From Spirochaetales bacterium (GTDB taxonomy: Bacteria > Spirochaetota > Spirochaetia > JAGLYY01), in contig JAGLYY010000003.1 in assembly GCA_023131935.1 (NCBI GenBank), positions 1-9,893 on the forward strand: DNA of 9,893 nucleotides. Direction: 5' to 3'. The number at the start of each line of letters is the position of its first letter. The first letter of the stretch is position 1. The translations under genes and the position numbers were made by a program. This document shows positions 6,623-9,893 of the stretch, piece by piece. The notes under the pieces were generated by a model that saw nothing but the letters and a program-made list of their open reading frames with translations, was not told the DNA's origin and did no database searches.

Positions 6623-8017
6623 CTAAAGAAAATCCTCATTGATCACCTCCGTGAGGCGCTCAAGAGCCATCATCCTCGATCCTTTTAACAGTATGATATC
6701 GTCAGGCCGCAAAAATGATACAACCTGCCGCTGCAGTTCCTCATAATCTTCGGTCCAGAAGCAATTCCGTCCCTTATCCCTGCAGGCAGCAGAGGACCAC
6801 CCGGCCTCTTCGCCAAAAAAGAAAATCCCCTTTGCCTCAGATTCGGAAGCCCTCCTGCCGATCGCTTCATGCTCCTCTTTTGACGCGTCCCCCAGTTCGA
6901 GCATGGAACCTAAAACAAGGACTTTCCGTCCATTCCAGGATAGATCATCTACCAGATCAATCGCTCTCACTGTGGAATCGAGATTCGCGTTGTAACAGTC
7001 CTGAACAATGGTAACCCTGCCGGGAATCACCTCACCTCTGCCAAAGAGGGGCTGTACCTTTGAAAGTCCTGCCGCAATCTCTTTCAATCCGACGCCAAGA
7101 AACCTGGCTACTGATACAGCGCAGCAGGCGTTTAGAAAATTATGGTGTCCCATCAGGGGGAAATTAATCTCTGCACCGCCAACCTGAAGCCTGTACCCCT
7201 CGAGCCCCCGGTCCCGGACCATCCTGATCCCTTCGGTTGACCGTGGGCCATATTTAACGACCCGCCCCTTAAGATCATGACAGAGGTATTCAAACCAGGG
7301 TTCATCTTCAAAAATAAACGCAGTCTCAGTACCGGTGAAATTGGAGAAAACTTTCTTCTTCTCCGCGGCGATCGACTCCCTGGATCCGAGTTTTCCGATA
7401 TGAGCTGTCCCGATATTGGTAATAATTGAAATATCCGGTTTCAGGATATCCGCGAGGAGCTCCATCTCTCCAACCCGGTTCATTCCCATTTCAAATACAG
7501 CGAAGCGGTGTTCCCCGGTCAGACCGAATACCGCGAGAGGCAGACCGATTTCGGAGTTAAGGTTTCCCTCATTTATATAGGCAGGCGCGGCCTGATTCAG
7601 GAGAGCGCCTATGATCTCTTTTGTTGTAGTTTTACCGCTGGAACCGGTAACACCAATCTTCGTAACACTCTTTAAGCTAGCCAGATGATAACGTGCAAGA
7701 TCCTGCATCGCTTTCAGGCACTCAGGGACCAGGACAAACAGACCATTTGTATCCCTGATCAGGGCATCCACCTCTTCCCGGTGATTTTCGTAATAGTGTT
7801 CTTCTACAAAGGAGGCTGCTGCCCCAGCCGTAAAAGCCTTATCAAGATACCGGTGGCCGTCGGTGGACTCCCCCTTCAAAGGCACAAAAAGAGCTCCGGC
7901 GATGCAGCTCCGTGAGTCGATAGCAACTGAAGTCACCACACCCTCCCCTTTGGCCGATGAAAGGGCTTTTCCGCCGGTAATTTTCAGAATATCCCTGTGA
8001 GAAAGGGACAAGCTCAT
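6623..8017 (-). CDS. murF: UDP-MurNAc-tripeptide:D-Ala-D-Ala ligase MurF
   Basis: Cytoplasmic Mur ligase that uses ATP to add D-alanyl-D-alanine to the UDP-MurNAc-tripeptide, giving the pentapeptide substrate of MraY, whose gene is next. The 464 residues show an N-terminal substrate domain with IDSRSCIAGALFVPLKGE (33-50). The ATPase domain follows with P-loop GVTGSSGKTTTKE (122-134), NEGNLNSEIGLPLAVF (149-164), FEMGMNRVGEM (175-185), TNIGTAHIGKLGSRE (200-214) and Lys220 in AAEKKKVF, the likely carbamylated Lys. DCYNANLDS (340-348) and VLGSMLELGD (368-377) mark the C-terminal domain. The NEGNLNSEIGLP pattern and DxYNANP-like motif favour MurF over MurE or MurC. The ATG overlaps the upstream gene's stop by 4 bases. 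Confidence 0.95.
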   Translation of the reverse strand: MSLSLSHRDILKITGGKALSSAKGEGVVTSVAIDSRSCIAGALFVPLKGESTDGHRYLDKAFTAGAAASFVEEHYYENHREEVDALIRDTNGLFVLVPECLKAMQDLARYHLASLKSVTKIGVTGSSGKTTTKEIIGALLNQAAPAYINEGNLNSEIGLPLAVFGLTGEHRFAVFEMGMNRVGEMELLADILKPDISIITNIGTAHIGKLGSRESIAAEKKKVFSNFTGTETAFIFEDEPWFEYLCHDLKGRVVKYGPRSTEGIRMVRDRGLEGYRLQVGGAEINFPLMGHHNFLNACCAVSVARFLGVGLKEIAAGLSKVQPLFGRGEVIPGRVTIVQDCYNANLDSTVRAIDLVDDLSWNGRKVLVLGSMLELGDASKEEHEAIGRRASESEAKGIFFFGEEAGWSSAACRDKGRNCFWTEDYEELQRQVVSFLRPDDIILLKGSRMMALERLTEVINEDFL

Positions 8018-8307
8018 TTAGCCCCTCCTGTAACAATAATCCGCAGGACCTTATCAGACTCCAGGGGCTTAAGCTCAAGGACATCCTGAGCGAGGGAATC
8101 AATTCTTTCAGGAGAGCGGAGAAATTCGATCCCGATGACCATCCGCTTGTTTTCTTCGTACATCTCCTTCTGCTGCCGTTCCAAATCCACAACTTCCCCT
8201 TCAATCTCCCGAAACTGGAAGGTCTGCCGGATATTAAGAAAAAAGAGCAGCGGTATGGTAAGAACAAGCAGAAAAACAATTCTTTTTATCCATCTGTTTT
8301 CCATCAT
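8014..8307 (-). CDS. ftsL: FtsL-like septal membrane protein
   Basis: Small bitopic protein of 97 residues. A short basic N-terminus (MMENRWIKR) precedes one membrane helix (about 9-25, IVFLLVLTIPLLFFLNI). A heptad-like, strongly charged segment follows (about 30-60, with IEGEVVDLERQQKEMYEENKR) and should form a coiled coil. The tail FLRSPERIDSLAQDVLELKPLESDKVLRI resembles the segment after the coiled coil in FtsL/DivIC proteins. In other bacteria FtsL and FtsB/DivIC pair in the periplasm and, with FtsQ, activate FtsW-FtsI. Family sequence identity is low, so topology and the place between rsmH and murF carry the call; it could also be named DivIC/FtsB-like. It is coupled by 4-base ATGA overlaps on both sides. 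In many dcw clusters ftsI follows ftsL, but here murF does. Confidence 0.82.
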   Translation of the reverse strand: MMENRWIKRIVFLLVLTIPLLFFLNIRQTFQFREIEGEVVDLERQQKEMYEENKRMVIGIEFLRSPERIDSLAQDVLELKPLESDKVLRIIVTGGAK

Positions 8308-9251
8308 GAATCCTCATCCCTCAGTTTCTCAATAACCCGGAGTTTCGCGCTCCGGGAGGGGGGATTAATCCGAATCTCATCTTCCCCCGGGACCAGCGGT
8401 CTCTTTGTCAGAATTTTTACTACCGGCGTGCCCCCACATTTACATATCGGCTCTTCCGGAGGACAGATGCAGGCCCTTCCTTTATCGCGGAAGAACCACT
8501 TAACTATCCTGTCCTCAAGAGAATGAAAAGAGATGACTCCCATTCTTCCGCCGGGCTTCAGGACCCTGAGAGCATCCTCCAGGCCCGTTTCCAGCCTTGC
8601 GAGCTCACCATTGACCACAATTCTGATTGCCTGGAAGGACCTTGTTCCCGGATGAATTCTCCCATACCGGTATTGGGAGGGGACGGCGTGGAAAATTACA
8701 TCAGCAAGCTGCTTTGAGGTAACAATCCGCTCCTCACTGCGGTGTCCTACGATAGCCCTGGCAATGCGCCGGGCGTAACGCTCCTCCCCGTAAGTCCGGA
8801 AGATCTCTTCGAGCTCCCCCTGGGGGTAGTCATTTACCACATCCTCAGCGGAAAGCTCAAGACCCCGATCGAGACGCATATCCAGAGACTCTTCCCGAAG
8901 AAAAGAAAATCCCCGGTCCCCCTTCTCGTAGTGGTATAGTGAAATACCAAGATCAAAGAGAATAAGGTCGGGTCGCTCATCTCCCAGTGGATAGGTCCTG
9001 AAGAAGGCATTGAACCAGGTATTATAAAACCTGACCCGGTCCCCAAAACCGGAAAGCCTCCCTTTCGCTACTTTCATGATCGTTTCATCAGCATCGAGAC
9101 CTATAACCCGAAGATCGGGGCAGGTCTTTAAAAAGAGTTCGGTATGACCACCCTCCCCAAGGGTACAGTCTATCATCAAAGCGCCCGGTTTAACGGGCTT
9201 CAGATAATCCGCGACCTCTTTTTGCAATACTGAATAATGGACCACATCCAT
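8304..9251 (-). CDS. rsmH: 16S rRNA (cytosine-1402-N4) methyltransferase RsmH (MraW)
   Basis: SAM-dependent enzyme that methylates N4 of C1402 in the ribosomal P site. The 315 residues contain the SAM-binding motif DCTLGEGGHTE (28-38), GLDAD (51-55), FDLGIS (99-104), RGFSF followed by LDMRLD (113-128), the family signature RIHPGTRSFQAIRIVVNGEL (198-217), and ISFHSLEDRIVKWFFR (240-255). A Cys cluster CICPPEEPICKCGG (261-274) and the ending INPPSRSAKLRVIEK (295-309) are typical of this family. The ATG has GGAG six bases upstream and lies 24 bases after the mraZ stop, beyond a hairpin with a U-run. The 3' end overlaps the ftsL start by 4 bases. The association of rsmH with mraZ at the head of dcw clusters is widespread. 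Confidence 0.96.
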   Translation of the reverse strand: MDVVHYSVLQKEVADYLKPVKPGALMIDCTLGEGGHTELFLKTCPDLRVIGLDADETIMKVAKGRLSGFGDRVRFYNTWFNAFFRTYPLGDERPDLILFDLGISLYHYEKGDRGFSFLREESLDMRLDRGLELSAEDVVNDYPQGELEEIFRTYGEERYARRIARAIVGHRSEERIVTSKQLADVIFHAVPSQYRYGRIHPGTRSFQAIRIVVNGELARLETGLEDALRVLKPGGRMGVISFHSLEDRIVKWFFRDKGRACICPPEEPICKCGGTPVVKILTKRPLVPGEDEIRINPPSRSAKLRVIEKLRDEDS

Positions 9252-9265
9252 GAACGACTCCGACC

Positions 9266-9288
9266 AAAAAACCTGTCAAATTGACAGG
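9266..9288 (-). terminator. Hairpin plus U6 at the mraZ stop: possible terminator or attenuator
   Basis: On the minus strand CCTGTCAA and TTGACAGG form a perfect inverted repeat (9281-9288 and 9272-9279) around one central base. As RNA this is more realistically 7 pairs with a 3-base loop. Six U follow at once (9271-9266). The mraZ TGA stop lies inside the structure. The stem is short and has only four G-C pairs, so it would be a weak intrinsic terminator. Since rsmH starts just downstream with its own ribosome binding site, partial readthrough (attenuation) is more likely than a full stop. No U-run follows in the other direction. Confidence 0.55.
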
Positions 9289-9728
9289 ATCTTTCCTAAT
9301 TCCTCGGCGGCCTCCTGGAATTCCGCCTCGGTAACTTCAAGATAAGACCTGTATTCTGTCTCATCCCAGATCTCAATATGATTTTCAATCCCCAGTATGA
9401 CACATTCCTTATGGAGATTGCCGTATTCGCGCAAACTCGGGGGGATGTTTATCCTCCCGCTCTTATCGATTTCAGCCTCCTGGGCGGGGGCAATGATCCG
9501 CCGCTGAATAAGGCGGGCCCTACTCTGAAAAAGGGAGGTAGATTCCATAAGGCTTGTAGAAACCTTTTTCCAATCCTCCGGCGGAAACAGCCAGAGACAC
9601 TTATCTACCCCGCGGGTGAGAATGAGGAGGTTTCCAGTGATCGCGCTCCGAAGACGAGCCGGCAGCGAAAGCCTGCCCTTTTCGTCCAGAGAGTTTTTAT
9701 ACTCCCCTGTTATCACATTATAACCCAC
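9276..9728 (-). CDS. mraZ: Transcriptional regulator MraZ
   Basis: DNA-binding regulator of the dcw operon; in other bacteria it binds repeated GTGGG-type boxes at its own promoter. The 150 residues hold two AbrB-like swapped-hairpin repeats, each with the family's DxxGR core: DEKGRLSLPARLR (15-27) and DKSGRINIPPSLR (88-100). Between them lies the usual WLFPPEDW stretch (46-53), and RARLIQRRIIAPAQEAEID (70-88) leads into the second repeat. Length is normal. The start is uncertain. The GTG at 9728 lies inside a GTGGG box and lacks a clear ribosome binding site. A second in-frame GTG at 9716 gives a 146-residue protein beginning M-ITGEYKNSLDEKGR, which matches the usual MraZ N-terminus (M-x-x-GEY) better. 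First gene of the operon. Confidence 0.94.
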   Translation of the reverse strand: MGYNVITGEYKNSLDEKGRLSLPARLRSAITGNLLILTRGVDKCLWLFPPEDWKKVSTSLMESTSLFQSRARLIQRRIIAPAQEAEIDKSGRINIPPSLREYGNLHKECVILGIENHIEIWDETEYRSYLEVTEAEFQEAAEELGKILSI

Positions 9729-9778
9729 TTTTTACTATTTTTTCCCACTTCTCCCCACATGCTTCTATATTATCCCTT
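9724..9778 (-). promoter_or_regulatory. Helically phased GTGGG boxes, predicted MraZ operator
   Basis: Three exact GTGGG boxes read on the minus strand at 9754-9758, 9744-9748 and 9724-9728. Their starts are 10 and 20 bases apart, so all lie on one face of the helix. The empty 10-base register between the last two holds a degenerate ATAGT (9734-9738). The two registers upstream hold ATAGA (9764-9768) and AAGGG (9774-9778). MraZ is known to bind TGGGN repeats separated by 5 bases, exactly this layout. The boxes start just after the -10 element, so bound MraZ should block initiation. The last box overlaps the longer mraZ start codon. Confidence 0.72.
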
Positions 9779-9794
9779 TGAATTTACTTGTCAA
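9767..9794 (-). promoter_or_regulatory. Sigma-70-type promoter of the mraZ-dcw operon
   Basis: A perfect TTGACA -35 box (9794-9789) is followed after 16 bases by TAATAT (9772-9767; 4 of 6 consensus matches) as the -10 box. Overlapping -10 candidates exist (GATAAT at spacer 14, TATAGA at spacer 19), so the exact -10 is less certain than the -35. The bases upstream (about 9801-9835) are almost all A/T with runs of T, which could act as an UP element. Transcription would start near 9760-9761, inside the predicted MraZ operator. Confidence 0.68.
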
Positions 9795-9893
9795 CCGTAA
9801 GTTTTTTTTTCTAAAGAAAAAATATAAAATACCGACACAGACAACTTTACATTTGTTAAGTAGAGAGGTAGAAGAAGGCTGTAGGTGGATAGG
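9795..9893. other. Non-coding right edge, no gene recognised
   Basis: An A/T-rich block (about 9801-9835) contains a short A/T hairpin (T-rich arm, CT-AA-AG core, A-rich arm at 9803-9820). It has too few G-C pairs to be called a terminator. The outermost 45 bases are purine rich on the plus strand, with GTAG occurring three times. Frames are open across the edge on both strands, but none has a start with a ribosome binding site or a recognisable peptide. I see nothing else here. Confidence 0.5.

Noticed and set aside
9803..9820. A/T-only hairpin upstream of the promoter as a terminator of a neighbouring gene
   Set aside because: Only one G-C pair and a 2-base loop; more likely part of the A/T-rich promoter upstream region.
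9853..9893. Plus-strand frame from a TTG running off the right edge
   Set aside because: No ribosome binding site at the proper distance, fewer than fourteen codons visible, and no recognisable peptide.
1..9893. CRISPR array, tRNA, rRNA, insertion sequence or riboswitch
   Set aside because: No direct-repeat/spacer pattern, cloverleaf, rRNA-like stretch, transposase or terminal repeats were seen. The ten genes fill nearly all of the window.

Overview
The window is one uninterrupted minus-strand operon: a division and cell wall (dcw) cluster. Read in transcription order (right to left) it runs mraZ, rsmH (mraW), an ftsL-like gene, murF, mraY, ftsW, ftsQ, ftsA, ftsZ and a xerD-type recombinase. 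The first codons of one further gene run off the left edge. The plus strand shows no convincing gene; its open frames lie antisense to these ten genes. Gene content, roughly 50% GC, the reduced gene set (no ftsI, murE, murD, murG, murC or ddl) and the general look of the proteins suggest a free-living spirochaete (Spirochaetota, Spirochaeta/Sediminispirochaeta-like). That assignment is inference from protein style and gene order, not proof.

Right edge (about 9717-9893): a non-coding leader. It carries a perfect TTGACA -35 box, a TAATAT -10 box 16 bases further on, an A/T-rich upstream stretch, and a helically phased (10 bp) set of GTGGG boxes just downstream of the -10 box. This looks like the operator that MraZ uses to repress its own operon. 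A 7-8 bp hairpin followed by six U lies exactly at the mraZ stop codon and could act as a terminator or attenuator between the regulator and the structural genes.

Middle (2122-9275): rsmH, ftsL and murF are joined by 4-base ATGA overlaps. mraY follows after 11 bases, ftsW after 1 base, ftsQ by another 4-base overlap, and ftsA after 2 bases. Together they supply 16S rRNA methylation (RsmH), the last cytoplasmic UDP-muropeptide step (MurF), lipid I synthesis (MraY), septal glycan polymerisation (FtsW), the divisome scaffold (FtsQ, FtsL) and the membrane anchor for the Z ring (FtsA).

Left part (1-2121): ftsZ is separated from ftsA by the largest internal gap (60 bases) and has a strong Shine-Dalgarno sequence. 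Only 4 bases later comes a complete XerD-type tyrosine recombinase, which places chromosome-dimer resolution in the same transcript as the Z ring. I see no mobile element, CRISPR array, tRNA or rRNA, and no clearly novel system. The points worth a second look are regulatory: the phased MraZ boxes, the hairpin at the mraZ end, several ambiguous or non-ATG starts, and the missing ftsI.
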